Below, in pieces: positions 43,362-51,647 of a DNA stretch of 64,000 nucleotides; position 1 is the stretch's first letter; each line of letters begins with the position of its first letter. The translations under genes and the position numbers were made by a program. Under the pieces are notes generated by a model. That model had not been told where the DNA came from, ran no database searches, and saw only the letters and a program-made list of their open reading frames with translations. This DNA is from DATAWK01 sp036267255 (GTDB lineage: Bacteria; Acidobacteriota; Terriglobia; Terriglobales; Acidobacteriaceae), in assembly GCA_036267255.1 (NCBI GenBank), contig DATAWK010000031.1:1-64000 (forward strand). The letters run 5' to 3'.

Positions 43362-44120
43362 CTAGCCAAGACGCTTTTCCGCTTCGCGAGCTGCTTCGTA
43401 AATCTGGTCAAAAGATTCCACGGCGTAGAGTACCGGCTGCATTTCGGAAACAGAAAAGCGCTGGTCGAGCACCTGATCCAGATTGAAATCGCGAATCTCC
43501 GGGCCGCCGTTGATGACATAGGCGCATTCGCCATGCGAGGAGATCAATCCGCTGCCATAGACCTTGACGGTTCCTTGCTGGCGGATGACGCCAAACTCCA
43601 CGGTGAACCAGAAGAGCCGGCCCATGCGCTCTAAATCTTCCTTACGATCAATCAGCCGGGCACAGACCTTTCCATACTGTTGCAAAAAATCCGCGAAGAC
43701 AGGATGAGCATGCATGGGCACGTGGCCGAAGACATCGTGAAAGATGTCCGGCTCCGGCGTGTACTCCAGCGACTTCTTATCGCGCAGCCAGGTGGTTGTG
43801 GGAAAGTGGCGCGCGGCCAGCATCTCAAAGAATGCGTCCGGCGGCAGAAAGCCGGAGACGGGCGTTGAGCTCCAACCAGTGCGTGGCCCCAAGCGGCTGC
43901 TGATGGCAGCCAGATCGGGAATGCTGTCCTCACGCAGGCCAATCTGTTCAAATCCATCCAGATATTCCTGGCAGGCATGCTGGCGTAGCTCCGGCATGCA
44001 GCGATGCACCAGCTCCGCCCAGGTTGCGTGCTGCTCGGACGTGTAAGCCGCCCAATCCTGCTGGATAAGGAACGGGCGAGAAACCTGGAGCTGCGCCGTG
44101 CTGTGCGTGGAGGTTGCCAT
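43362..44120 (-). CDS. phhA: Phenylalanine 4-monooxygenase
   Basis: Tetrahydrobiopterin-dependent hydroxylase converting phenylalanine to tyrosine, cytoplasmic. 252 aa, the compact bacterial form. The non-haem iron site is intact: His128 and His133 in FHDVFGHVP, and Glu175 in WFTVEFGV. GFLPPDAFFEMLAARHFPTT and RLFWFTVEFGVI are family hallmarks. A good Shine-Dalgarno AAGGATC precedes the ATG. It points away from a YXWGXW gene and, beyond that, the homogentisate cluster that degrades its product, so it is functionally part of that route though separately transcribed. No pterin-carbinolamine dehydratase gene is nearby. Confidence 0.95.
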   Translation of the reverse strand: MATSTHSTAQLQVSRPFLIQQDWAAYTSEQHATWAELVHRCMPELRQHACQEYLDGFEQIGLREDSIPDLAAISSRLGPRTGWSSTPVSGFLPPDAFFEMLAARHFPTTTWLRDKKSLEYTPEPDIFHDVFGHVPMHAHPVFADFLQQYGKVCARLIDRKEDLERMGRLFWFTVEFGVIRQQGTVKVYGSGLISSHGECAYVINGGPEIRDFNLDQVLDQRFSVSEMQPVLYAVESFDQIYEAAREAEKRLG

Positions 44121-44504
44121 GAATGATCCTTCTGGCCTGAACAGTCAGCAGCATGCGGTTCTGACTCGCCCAAACCTTTTAGCATGCTGCCCCACAGGGT
44201 ATCGTGTCAACCTGCAATATAAGACCGGACCACGCCGGGTTGCCTGCAATTGCTAAAAAACTTTACCCTAACGGTTCTGCCGCCACGATCGCATGGTGGA
44301 TGGCCAGACGATAAAATCTGCCATAGCCAAAAGATAGGTACATATTTCCTGAGCCGGAGCAACATCCGTAAACGAGGTGTGTTTCAGCATACGAGACCGG
44401 AGATTGGGGAATAAGCCAAGCACTTCGGAGAATGTTGCCAACGACGCAAACCCGCTACAGATCGACAGCGAGGCACGCGAGCGGCGACATTGAAAGGACG
44501 AATT
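44121..44504. other. Divergent promoter region of phhA and the YXWGXW gene
   Basis: 384 bp without a gene. It contains an exact 9-bp inverted repeat, GCAGCATGC (44148-44156) and GCATGCTGC (44182-44190), 28 bp upstream of the phhA start. The rest is unremarkable; I do not identify a confident -35/-10 pair for either gene. Confidence 0.5.
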
Positions 44505-45434
44505 ATGCGCACCCCACGTTTTATACACACATTGCTCTTTGTGCTGTTGCTATCGCTTGTGCCAGCGGCTTCTCATGCTGGCGTGTTTGTGTCCGTCTCG
44601 ATTGCTCCACCGATATTGCCGGTGTATGCACAACCGATCTGCCCCGCTCCAGGCTACCTGTGGACGCCGGGTTACTGGGCCTATGGCCCGGCGGGCTACT
44701 ACTGGGTTCCGGGCGTGTGGGTACAGCCACCGATGGTCGGCGTGTTATGGACGCCGGGGTACTGGGGCTGGGGTAGCGGTGTCTATCTCTGGCATGGAGG
44801 CTACTGGGGTCCGCATGTTGGCTTCTACGGCGGCGTGAATTACGGCTTTGGTTATTCAGGAGTCGGCTTCGAGGGCGGCTATTGGCATGGCGGTGCCTTT
44901 GCCTATAACCGGTCTGTGACCAATGTGAACATCAACATTATTCACAACACGTATAACTACAGGGTGGTCAACCGCGGGACCGTCAGCCGCACCAGCTTCA
45001 ACGGCGGTGCGGGAGGAATCCGCGCCACAGCCACACCGCGGGAAATCGCGGCGAGCCAGGACCGTCACTACCAACCGACGTCTAACCAGATGGCGCATGA
45101 GCAGACAGCACGGAACAACCGGGCACAGTTAGCATCGGTGAATCACGGACGACCGAGTGTCACGGCAATGAGCCGCGTGGGGGAACGCAGCAACAACCAG
45201 CAGCAACGCATCGCGCAAGGGGTACGCAGCGGGCAAATGACACCCGGGGAAACAGCGCGCGCGGAAAATAATGAAAAGAGCATCAACCGCGAGGTTCGGC
45301 AAGACCGGCAGGCGAATGGTGGCAAACTTACGCAGCAGGAGCGGCAGAACGTGAACCAGCGCCAAAATAAGGAGAGCCGCCAAATCGACAAAGAGAAGCA
45401 TAATGACGCGCATGATGCACATCCACGGAGATAG
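44505..45434 (+). CDS. YXWGXW repeat protein, secreted
   Basis: Exported structural protein of unknown function, 309 aa, recognised by repeated aromatic-glycine motifs. A signal peptide (FIHTLLFVLLLSLVPAASHAG) is clear. Residues 25-125 carry repeats of the type GYLWTPGYWAYGPAGYYWVP, then GVLWTPGYWGWGSGVYLWHG, and further GYWG/GYWHG units; this is the YXWGXW pattern known from Acidobacteria and other soil bacteria. After about 145 the chain turns polar and low-complexity, ending in Asn/Gln/Arg/Lys/His-rich sequence (QQERQNVNQRQNKESRQ) that is probably disordered and charged. Surface or biofilm binding is a guess. ATG 44505 follows AAAGGACG. Confidence 0.85.
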   Translation: MRTPRFIHTLLFVLLLSLVPAASHAGVFVSVSIAPPILPVYAQPICPAPGYLWTPGYWAYGPAGYYWVPGVWVQPPMVGVLWTPGYWGWGSGVYLWHGGYWGPHVGFYGGVNYGFGYSGVGFEGGYWHGGAFAYNRSVTNVNINIIHNTYNYRVVNRGTVSRTSFNGGAGGIRATATPREIAASQDRHYQPTSNQMAHEQTARNNRAQLASVNHGRPSVTAMSRVGERSNNQQQRIAQGVRSGQMTPGETARAENNEKSINREVRQDRQANGGKLTQQERQNVNQRQNKESRQIDKEKHNDAHDAHPRR

Positions 45435-45752
45435 GCTCGAAAGCTAATTCCAACCGCGTACGTTCCATCCGCATAATCGCAGAGGTAGAACGCTGCAAAA
45501 AAGTTACGGCTGGCAGAGATCCTGTCAGCCGTTTCTCTTTCTCCTCTGCAATGCTGTGCGCGCCAAAGCACTTGCAATTCTGCCGGTAGCCGTTCTTTCC
45601 TTTGCAGGCAAACAAAATAACGTCTGTGAACCGTCTAGGCAATCTTCCTCATCTGGGTATATCTTTATAAGTCGCTTGAGGTGAATGGGCAATTGGCCGT
45701 CGATGCCCCCACCACCCTGCGGCGCGCAATCTTTTGAATGTGAGGAAGCGCC
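45435..45752. other. Intergenic region upstream of hppD
   Basis: 318 bp that contain a strong terminator for the upstream gene (listed separately) and, in the second half, the presumed promoter of the tyrosine-degradation cluster. An A+T-rich patch around 45655-45670 could hold the -10 element but no confident -35 is seen. No small gene is evident. Confidence 0.5.
45506..45546 (+). terminator. Rho-independent terminator
   Basis: ACGGCTGGCAG (45506-45516) and CTGTCAGCCGT (45522-45532) form an 11-bp stem with one wobble around AGATC, followed by TTCTCTTTCTCC. It stands 71 bp after the YXWGXW gene. A run of six A residues at 45498-45503 would also give a T-run on the other strand, so it could work in both directions. 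Confidence 0.85.
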
Positions 45753-46880
45753 ATGGCAACGATATCGGACCATCCCATCACGCAAGCAGGCAAAGACTTT
45801 CTTCCGCTCAATGGAACAGACTACGTTGAGTTTTATGTAGGCAATGCTCGTCAGTCGGCATATTACTATCGCGCGGCCTTTGGCATGCGCCTGGTTGCCT
45901 ATGCCGGGCCGGAGACGGGGCTGCGCGATCGCGCTTCCTATGTATTGCAGCAGGATAAGATACGCTTTGTGCTGACCACGCCGCTGCGTTCCGGCAATGC
46001 GATTGCCGACCATATCATCAAACACGGCGACGGAGTAAAGGACATTGCTCTCTGGGTGGATGATGCGGTGCTCGCCTGGCGTGAGACGACGCGGCGCGGC
46101 GCGCGCAGCGTCAGTGAGCCTTCCGTATTGAAGGACGAGCATGGCAGCGTGCGCATGGCCTCGATCGCGACCTATGGTGAAACGACGCACACGTTCGTGG
46201 AGCGCAAGGATTACGCCGGCATCTTTCTACCAGGCTTCAAACATGTGACGCACGATCCGATTGCGCGCCCCGTCGGGCTGAAGTATATCGACCACATCGT
46301 GGGCAATGTGGGCTGGAATGAGATGAATCAATTTGTCGATTTCTACCGCGATGTGATGGGCTTTGATCTTTATCAGCACTTTGACGATAAGGACATTTCG
46401 ACCGAATACTCTGCGTTGATGTCCAAGGTCATGGCCAATGGCAATGGCCGCGTAAAGTTTCCCATCAACGAGCCGGCCGAGGGACGGAGAAAATCGCAGA
46501 TCGAAGAATATCTGGAGTTCTATAACGGCCCCGGCGTGCAGCATATGGCGCTGGCGACGGATGACATCCAGTCCACTGTTTCCAAGCTGCATGAGCAGGG
46601 CGTGGAATTTCTGACTGTACCGCATTCCTATTACGCAAACCTGCAGAAGCGCGTGGGTGAGATTGACGAGCGGATCGAAGAACTGGAAAAACTGCACATT
46701 CTGGTCGATCGCGATGACGAAGGCTACATGCTGCAGATCTTCACGCGACCGGTCGAGGATCGTCCGACGTTGTTCTTTGAGATTATTCAGCGTAAGGGCA
46801 GCAAGAGCTTCGGCAAGGGCAACTTCAAGGCTCTGTTTGAGGCTATCGAGCGAGAGCAGTCGTTGCGTGGCAACCTGTAG
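45753..46880 (+). CDS. hppD: 4-hydroxyphenylpyruvate dioxygenase
   Basis: Converts 4-hydroxyphenylpyruvate to homogentisate with Fe(II) and O2. 375 aa, two glyoxalase-fold halves. Iron ligands by position: His181 in DHIVGNV, His264 in GVQHMALAT and Glu343 in LFFEIIQR, exactly the 2-His-1-Glu set. FRNFYFEFYVG-like NGTDYVEFYVGNAR and SEYSALMSKVMA-type sequences agree with the family. AGGA precedes the ATG. First gene of a same-strand run with the FAH-family gene 6 bp further on, hmgA 42 bp after that and a flavin-reductase gene overlapping hmgA. Confidence 0.96.
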   Translation: MATISDHPITQAGKDFLPLNGTDYVEFYVGNARQSAYYYRAAFGMRLVAYAGPETGLRDRASYVLQQDKIRFVLTTPLRSGNAIADHIIKHGDGVKDIALWVDDAVLAWRETTRRGARSVSEPSVLKDEHGSVRMASIATYGETTHTFVERKDYAGIFLPGFKHVTHDPIARPVGLKYIDHIVGNVGWNEMNQFVDFYRDVMGFDLYQHFDDKDISTEYSALMSKVMANGNGRVKFPINEPAEGRRKSQIEEYLEFYNGPGVQHMALATDDIQSTVSKLHEQGVEFLTVPHSYYANLQKRVGEIDERIEELEKLHILVDRDDEGYMLQIFTRPVEDRPTLFFEIIQRKGSKSFGKGNFKALFEAIEREQSLRGNL

Positions 46881-46886
46881 GCCGGC

Positions 46887-47855
46887 ATGAAATTATGCAC
46901 GTTTGAAGTTCGCACGCACCTGGGTTGGCAGAGGCGACTGGGGCTTGTGGACGCCGATGGAATCGTCGATCTGCACTTTGCCGTCGCGCATCATCTGGAC
47001 AATGAACGGCTCGCACAGGCGCTGGTGCCGCCGTCGATGCTGGGCTTGCTGGAGGGCGGTACGCGAGCGCTGGACGCCGCGCGCAAGGCGTGCGCCTTTC
47101 TGCCACCGGAGATGCGCACGGGCAAGAACGATGTAACGTTGCGCTACAACATGGACGAAGTACGACTGTTGACGCCATTGCCGGATCCACGATCGTTGCG
47201 TGATTTTTATGCTTTTGAAGCGCACGTGCAGCGCGGCTTTGAAAAACGCGGGGAACCGATGCCGAAGGAATGGTATGAGATTCCCGTTTATTACCAGACT
47301 GGGCACCATAATTTGATCGGCACCGGGCAGGATGTGCTGTGGCCTTCGTTTACCGAACGCTTTGATTACGAACTGGAACTGGCTGTCATCATTGGCCGTG
47401 AAGGGCGCAATATTCCAGCAGAGCAGGCGCATGAGTATATTGCCGGATACACCATCCTGAATGACTTCAGTGCGCGCGACATCCAGAAGCGCGAGATGAA
47501 GGTCAGGCTGGGGCCGGCTAAGGGCAAACACTGGTGCTCGGCACTGGGACCGTGGATGGTGACGGCGGATGAGATTCGCGATCCTTATGCGTTGACGATG
47601 ACAGCCCGCGTGAATGGCGAGGAGTGGTCGCGAGGCAACTCCGGCGATATCTTCTGGAAGTTTGAGCAGATGATTGAGTTTCTCTCGCAAGACGATACGA
47701 TTTATCCGGGAGATATTCTCGGCTCCGGTACTGTTGGTACGGGCTGCGGCCTGGAGCTGGATCGCTGGGTACAGCCGGGTGACATCATCGAGCTGGAGAT
47801 TGAAAACATTGGCGTACTACGCAACCGCGTGGTGCGCAAGGAACGTATCTGTTGA
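46887..47855 (+). CDS. Fumarylacetoacetate hydrolase family protein
   Basis: FAH-superfamily hydrolase, 322 aa, probably the last enzyme of tyrosine degradation (fumarylacetoacetate to fumarate and acetoacetate) given its place between hppD and hmgA. The C-terminal FAH domain (from about 95) has DFYAFEAHV, FDYELELAVIIGREGRN, TILNDFSARDIQKREM and LGSGTVGTGCGLELDRW, with the metal acidic residues in the usual places. It is shorter than classical fumarylacetoacetase (about 420 aa) and closer to FAHD1-like enzymes, so an acylpyruvase or fumarylpyruvase activity is the alternative. Six bases separate it from hppD. Confidence 0.85.
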   Translation: MKLCTFEVRTHLGWQRRLGLVDADGIVDLHFAVAHHLDNERLAQALVPPSMLGLLEGGTRALDAARKACAFLPPEMRTGKNDVTLRYNMDEVRLLTPLPDPRSLRDFYAFEAHVQRGFEKRGEPMPKEWYEIPVYYQTGHHNLIGTGQDVLWPSFTERFDYELELAVIIGREGRNIPAEQAHEYIAGYTILNDFSARDIQKREMKVRLGPAKGKHWCSALGPWMVTADEIRDPYALTMTARVNGEEWSRGNSGDIFWKFEQMIEFLSQDDTIYPGDILGSGTVGTGCGLELDRWVQPGDIIELEIENIGVLRNRVVRKERIC

Positions 47856-47897
47856 GCGCCGATTCGCAGAAGCGCATCTGAAATAGAAGGAGTCGTT

Positions 47898-49025
47898 ATG
47901 TATCCACTGAGAAAAGGCAAGACCACCTCACAAGCGCACGTGGGCCTGCCGGAAGGCACGTTTGAGGAAGAGCATGGACGCAAGGGCTTCTACGGCAAGG
48001 CTGCTCATCTATATCACGCGCATGCTCCGACTAGCTGGACGCGTTTTGAAGGCAAGCTGCGACCGCATCTGTTCGACCTGAATAAGCTGGAACCGACCGA
48101 CCAGAAGGACGCACAAGGCGCGCCGGTCGCTTTCCTGGGCAATGATGAGATTCATGTGGCTGTCTCGCGCCGCTCGAAGCCGATGCCGTTTTATTTTCGT
48201 AACGCCGATGCCGATGAATTGTATTTTGTGCATCGCGGCAGCGGTGTCATCGAAACGGACTTTGGTCCATTGCGCTTCGAGAAGGGCGACTACATCAACG
48301 TGCCGCGCGCCGTTACCTATCGCGTGGTGCCAGAAACCGACGATAACTTCTTCCTGATCTTCCAATCAAAAACCGAGTTTGAACAACCGGAGAAAGGATT
48401 GCTGGGCCAGCATGCGCTCTACGATCCTGCAGCCATCACTGTGCCGGAGCCGTCTCCCTATCTCGAAGACAATCGCGAGTGGGAGGTGCGCATCCTGAGC
48501 GATGGCGAATACTCGAAGGTCTTTTATCCATTCAACCCGATTGACGTTATCGGCTGGAAAGGCGACCTGACGGTGTGGAAGATCAACCTGCGCGACATTC
48601 GCCCGGTGAGCAGTCATCGGGCGGCCCTGCCGCCCAGTGCGCACACTACTTTTGTGACGCAGGGCGCGGTGGTTTGCAGCTTTCTGCCACGGCCACTCGA
48701 ACAAGAACCGGATGCGCTGCGTGTTCCATTCTTTCACCGCAATACGGATTACGACGAATTTATCTTTTACCATGATGGCGACTTCTTCAGCCGCGACAAC
48801 GTGAAGCCGGGCTACGCAACGCTGCACCCGCGAGGCATTCACCACGGCCCGCACCCGAAGGCGCTGGCCAATCAGAAGGCAAAGACTTTTACGGATGAGT
48901 CTGCCGTGATGCTGGATGGGTTGAATCCGATCCACGTGCTAAAGCCGGGAGAAAAGGTCGAGTGGACCGATTACTGGGCCAGTTGGGGTGCCAAAGATCA
49001 CAGCAAGCTGGAGCCTGTAGGATGA
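47898..49025 (+). CDS. hmgA: Homogentisate 1,2-dioxygenase (short form)
   Basis: Opens the ring of homogentisate to maleylacetoacetate with Fe(II) and O2. 375 aa, shorter than the roughly 440-aa classical HmgA; it belongs to the compact bicupin form. The sequence has DELYFVHRGSGVIETDFGPL, the KGDYINVPRAVTYRV cupin motif, and the later HPRGIHHGPHP with the iron-site His cluster and an appropriate Glu. MYPLRKGKTTSQAHVGLPEG is a typical beginning. A Shine-Dalgarno GGAGT lies upstream. Its stop overlaps the flavin reductase start (ATGA), suggesting translational coupling. Confidence 0.92.
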   Translation: MYPLRKGKTTSQAHVGLPEGTFEEEHGRKGFYGKAAHLYHAHAPTSWTRFEGKLRPHLFDLNKLEPTDQKDAQGAPVAFLGNDEIHVAVSRRSKPMPFYFRNADADELYFVHRGSGVIETDFGPLRFEKGDYINVPRAVTYRVVPETDDNFFLIFQSKTEFEQPEKGLLGQHALYDPAAITVPEPSPYLEDNREWEVRILSDGEYSKVFYPFNPIDVIGWKGDLTVWKINLRDIRPVSSHRAALPPSAHTTFVTQGAVVCSFLPRPLEQEPDALRVPFFHRNTDYDEFIFYHDGDFFSRDNVKPGYATLHPRGIHHGPHPKALANQKAKTFTDESAVMLDGLNPIHVLKPGEKVEWTDYWASWGAKDHSKLEPVG

Positions 49026-49717
49026 GCCCAACCCAGGGCGCCGGTGGTACAGATGGAAGTAAGACAGCAGGCCCGGCAACATTCGCTGGGCCGATGCTGA
49101 CTCTGGACCCAGCAAAACAGACTTCACAAGAGACCTATAAGCTGCTGGTCGGCACGATCGTGCCCCGCCCGATAGCGTTTGTTTCTTCCCTGGACGAACA
49201 TGGCGTACGCAACCTGGCGCCGTTCAGTTTTTTTACGGCTGTCAGTGCCAACCCTCCCGTTATTTGTTTCAGTCCGATGATCCGCGGAGCAGCCAAGCCA
49301 AACTTGATGATGACCAAAGACACGCTGCGCAACATCACCAATACGCGGGAATTTGTCGTGAATATTGTGTCGGAGGAGTTTGCGGTGCAAATGAATGCCT
49401 GCTCCGCTGAGCTGCCTCCGGAGGTCGATGAATTCAATATCTCCGGCCTGACGCCGCTGGCCAGTGACGTGGTACATCCGCCGCGCGTGGCCGAATCGCA
49501 TGTGCAGATGGAGTGCCGACTGGTCCAGATTGTCACCGTAAGTGCCGATCCGCTGGGAGGGAGCCTGGTGCTGGGAGAGGTGTTACGCTTCCATGTGCGT
49601 GAGGCGTTGTTCGACAATTTCCGCATCGATCCAGACAAGCTGCGGGCCATAGGACGCATGGCGGGAGCCACCTATGCGCGCACCACGGACCGCTTTGAAC
49701 TGGAACGGCCCAAATAG
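49022..49717 (+). CDS. Flavin reductase family protein
   Basis: FMN-binding split-barrel protein of the flavin reductase (DIM6/NTAB, HpaC-like) family, 231 aa. QETYKLLVGTIVPRPIAFVSSLDEHGVRNLAPFSFF begins the domain with the GIVPRP-like signature, then NPPVICFSPM and NTREFVVNIVSEEFA, HVQMECRLV. These proteins either reduce free FMN/FAD for a monooxygenase or use FMN with another substrate. No flavin monooxygenase partner is next to it. Its start overlaps hmgA by four bases, so it is coregulated with tyrosine degradation; the first 25 residues are Gly/Pro/Ala-rich and perhaps not part of the domain. Confidence 0.88.
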   Translation: MSPTQGAGGTDGSKTAGPATFAGPMLTLDPAKQTSQETYKLLVGTIVPRPIAFVSSLDEHGVRNLAPFSFFTAVSANPPVICFSPMIRGAAKPNLMMTKDTLRNITNTREFVVNIVSEEFAVQMNACSAELPPEVDEFNISGLTPLASDVVHPPRVAESHVQMECRLVQIVTVSADPLGGSLVLGEVLRFHVREALFDNFRIDPDKLRAIGRMAGATYARTTDRFELERPK

Positions 49718-49783
49718 AGATGGCAATCTACGATTAAGATCAGGAGTACCGGTAACGGATGCAATTCCAGATACCCATACACC

Positions 49784-50329
49784 ATGAAGAAAGCCTCTCC
49801 AGAAAAAACTGGCGTTAACAAAGATCTCAAGGCAGAAAGTCTGGCCGAAAGCTGCCTGCAGCATGAGTTGCGGCAAAAGATTCCTTTTGCCAGCATCCGT
49901 GCGGAAGCTTTCCTGAATCTGCTGCGCACGACAGACAAGTTGCAGCGGCAACTGCAAATGGCGTTGAAGCCCCATGGTCTAACGGAAACGCAATACAACG
50001 CCTTGCGAATTCTGCGCGGTGCCGGGGATACTCCGTTACCCTGCTCGGAGGTCGGGGAGCGCCTGATCCATGACGCCCCGGACATCACGCGGTTGCTGGA
50101 TCGACTGGAACGGAATGGGCTGATCCGACGCCAGCGCGACTTGAAAGATCGCCGTATCGTGCTGTCTCAGATCACTGCCGAGGGACTGGCGCAGTTGAAG
50201 AAACTGGATGGGGTGGTGGAAAGCTCTGTTGACCAGATGTTGGGGCACATGAATCAGACGGAGTTGCGCCAGATAGTCCGGCTGCTGGTAAAGGCACGCA
50301 ACATGGAAAAGAATTCCAGGAAAAGCTAA
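49784..50329 (+). CDS. MarR family transcriptional regulator
   Basis: Winged-helix dimeric regulator of the MarR family, 181 aa. FLNLLRTTDKLQRQLQMALKPHGLTETQYNALRILRGAGD is the first helices and start of the DNA-binding part; CSEVGERLIHDAPDITRLLDRLERNGLIRRQRDLKDRRIV is the recognition helix and wing with the conserved D-x-R-x-x-x-x/D-x-R-R. These proteins typically respond to phenolic ligands, so control of the hppD/FAH/hmgA run just upstream is a reasonable inference. It lies 66 bp after the flavin reductase gene. A few residues at the N-terminus (Lys-rich) are extra. Confidence 0.9.
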   Translation: MKKASPEKTGVNKDLKAESLAESCLQHELRQKIPFASIRAEAFLNLLRTTDKLQRQLQMALKPHGLTETQYNALRILRGAGDTPLPCSEVGERLIHDAPDITRLLDRLERNGLIRRQRDLKDRRIVLSQITAEGLAQLKKLDGVVESSVDQMLGHMNQTELRQIVRLLVKARNMEKNSRKS

Positions 50330-50356
50330 TCGCGCCCCAGGGTATCCGGCTATAGA

Positions 50357-50373
50357 AGCTTTGAAATAAAGCT
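50357..50373. terminator. Weak hairpin between convergent genes
   Basis: AGCTTT (50357-50362) and AAAGCT (50368-50373) pair around GAAAT, and flanking bases TCCG...CGGA extend the symmetry imperfectly. It lies between the converging MarR and LuxR-type genes and could act in both directions, but there is no good T-run. Confidence 0.3.
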
Positions 50374-50402
50374 ATTCGGAAAGGAATCCTGGTGGAACTG
50401 GT

Positions 50403-51197
50403 TTACGCGCGATTGCGTAGGGTAAAAGTGACAGGTTTGACAGGTTCCGGCCGCGCAGAGGCAACAGTGAGAGCCTGCTGCTTCAGAATCTGATGATGCA
50501 AACAATACAAGGCCAGCTCCAAACGGTCGGAAACGCCGAGCTTGTCATAAATTTTACGCAGATAATTCTTGACCACCTGCTCCGTAGTCCCCAATTGATA
50601 GGCAATTTCCTTGTTGCGCATTCCCTGGGTAACACAGGTGATGATTTCCAGTTCCTTTGGCGATAAGCGTGGCTGTAGGCGCGGATTGGTCAGTTGATTG
50701 GCCTGAGCCCGGTAAGCCTCGATGACCCAGCTGATGGATTGATTGTCAATCCAGGTCTCTCCCTGGGCGATCTTGCGAACACAACGAACGAGAAGATCTG
50801 GCGGAATGGAGCGGGAAATGACGCCGCGAACGCCGCGGCGGTATAAATCCACAATATTGCTCTCGCTGGTCTCCACAACCTGCACAATCAGCTTTACCTC
50901 TGGGGCATGACGCAGAATCTCTGGGATTGCCTCTGCAGCGCTCAGAACCATATTTCCTTCGAGCAAGACTACATCGGTGGGATAACGGTCAAGAGCCATC
51001 AACAGTCCCTGCAGGTTTTCTGCCTGGGCAACGACGCGGATGTCATCTTCGACAGCGAAGATTTTGCGGATACCTACGCGGTAAATTGCCTGGGTATCGG
51101 CCAGAACGACACGAATCGCGTTAGCGTTCTCAGTGTCTTCCGGCGGGCGCATTCCGCCCTGCGGATTGGGAGTGTTTGGTGGAGAACCAACGGCCAT
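50403..51197 (-). CDS. LuxR-type regulator with a degenerate receiver domain
   Basis: NarL/FixJ-type two-domain protein, 264 aa. Residues about 28-150 are receiver-like: RVVLADTQAIYRVG, then PTDVVLLEGNM and later GVRGVISRSI. The phosphoacceptor Asp is Glu80, the second Asp of the acid pair is Thr, the Thr/Ser switch is Val and the conserved Lys is Arg; only one acidic-pair Asp remains. It should not be phosphorylated in the normal way, and Glu may mimic the phosphorylated state. The C-terminal helix-turn-helix (about 180-245) is clearly LuxR-type (LSPKELEIITCVTQGMRNKEIAYQLGTTEQVVKNYLRKIYDKLG). It is 6 bp downstream of the PilZ gene, so it probably belongs to one operon. Confidence 0.88.
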   Translation of the reverse strand: MAVGSPPNTPNPQGGMRPPEDTENANAIRVVLADTQAIYRVGIRKIFAVEDDIRVVAQAENLQGLLMALDRYPTDVVLLEGNMVLSAAEAIPEILRHAPEVKLIVQVVETSESNIVDLYRRGVRGVISRSIPPDLLVRCVRKIAQGETWIDNQSISWVIEAYRAQANQLTNPRLQPRLSPKELEIITCVTQGMRNKEIAYQLGTTEQVVKNYLRKIYDKLGVSDRLELALYCLHHQILKQQALTVASARPEPVKPVTFTLRNRA

Positions 51198-51203
51198 AAA
51201 GCC

Positions 51204-51572
51204 TCAGGACAACATTTGGTAACGATCTATGACGGCAGCTATTTCGGCATCCGTCTCGCCTTTTCGATAGCAGCGTACCACACGCCCTACACAATGTACC
51301 ACGACATCTTTTTCCGTACCCAGGGACCCAGCCGGCATCTTCAAGTCAAACTCTATTGGACTGCCCATTTCCAGGCAGCGCTCAAAAGCGAACAGCATGC
51401 CACTGGCGGAGACATTGATCGTCTCAGCCTGCTCTTCCCCTCGATCCGCCTTGATCTGAACTGGCAGCCGCATCGGAAACCGTACAGCCGTTCTCAGTTC
51501 CGTGACCTGGGATTTACCCTCCAACCCCGGTCCCGTCTCTTGATCGGATCCTTCCATCTGCTTTTCATCCAT
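51204..51572 (-). CDS. PilZ domain protein
   Basis: Single PilZ domain, 122 aa, a likely cyclic-di-GMP receptor. Both signature parts are present: an R-x-x-x-R near residues 27-31 (RTAVR) and N-V-S-A-S-G (about 53-58), the (D/N)xSxxG motif. The rest (FPMRLPVQIKA, GMLFAFERCLEMGSPIEFDLKMP, VVVHCVGRVVRCYR) fits the barrel. It precedes the LuxR-type gene by 6 bp on the minus strand. The 75 bp upstream are strikingly A+T-rich and separate it from the ATP-grasp-like gene, so a separate promoter is probable. Confidence 0.85.
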   Translation of the reverse strand: MDEKQMEGSDQETGPGLEGKSQVTELRTAVRFPMRLPVQIKADRGEEQAETINVSASGMLFAFERCLEMGSPIEFDLKMPAGSLGTEKDVVVHCVGRVVRCYRKGETDAEIAAVIDRYQMLS

Positions 51573-51647
51573 AGTACAGAATTACCTTTTAAAGTGTGGT
51601 TTGCTAATAATGATTGCTATTAACTCTAATATTACTATAATAGATTA
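51573..51647 (-). promoter_or_regulatory. A+T-rich presumed promoter of the PilZ/LuxR-type pair
   Basis: About three-quarters of these 75 bases are A or T, against a background near 40 percent A+T. It includes TATTATAGTAATATTAG on the minus strand. No unique -35/-10 pair can be chosen, but the composition is what a promoter or nucleoid-protein target would show. Confidence 0.4.
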
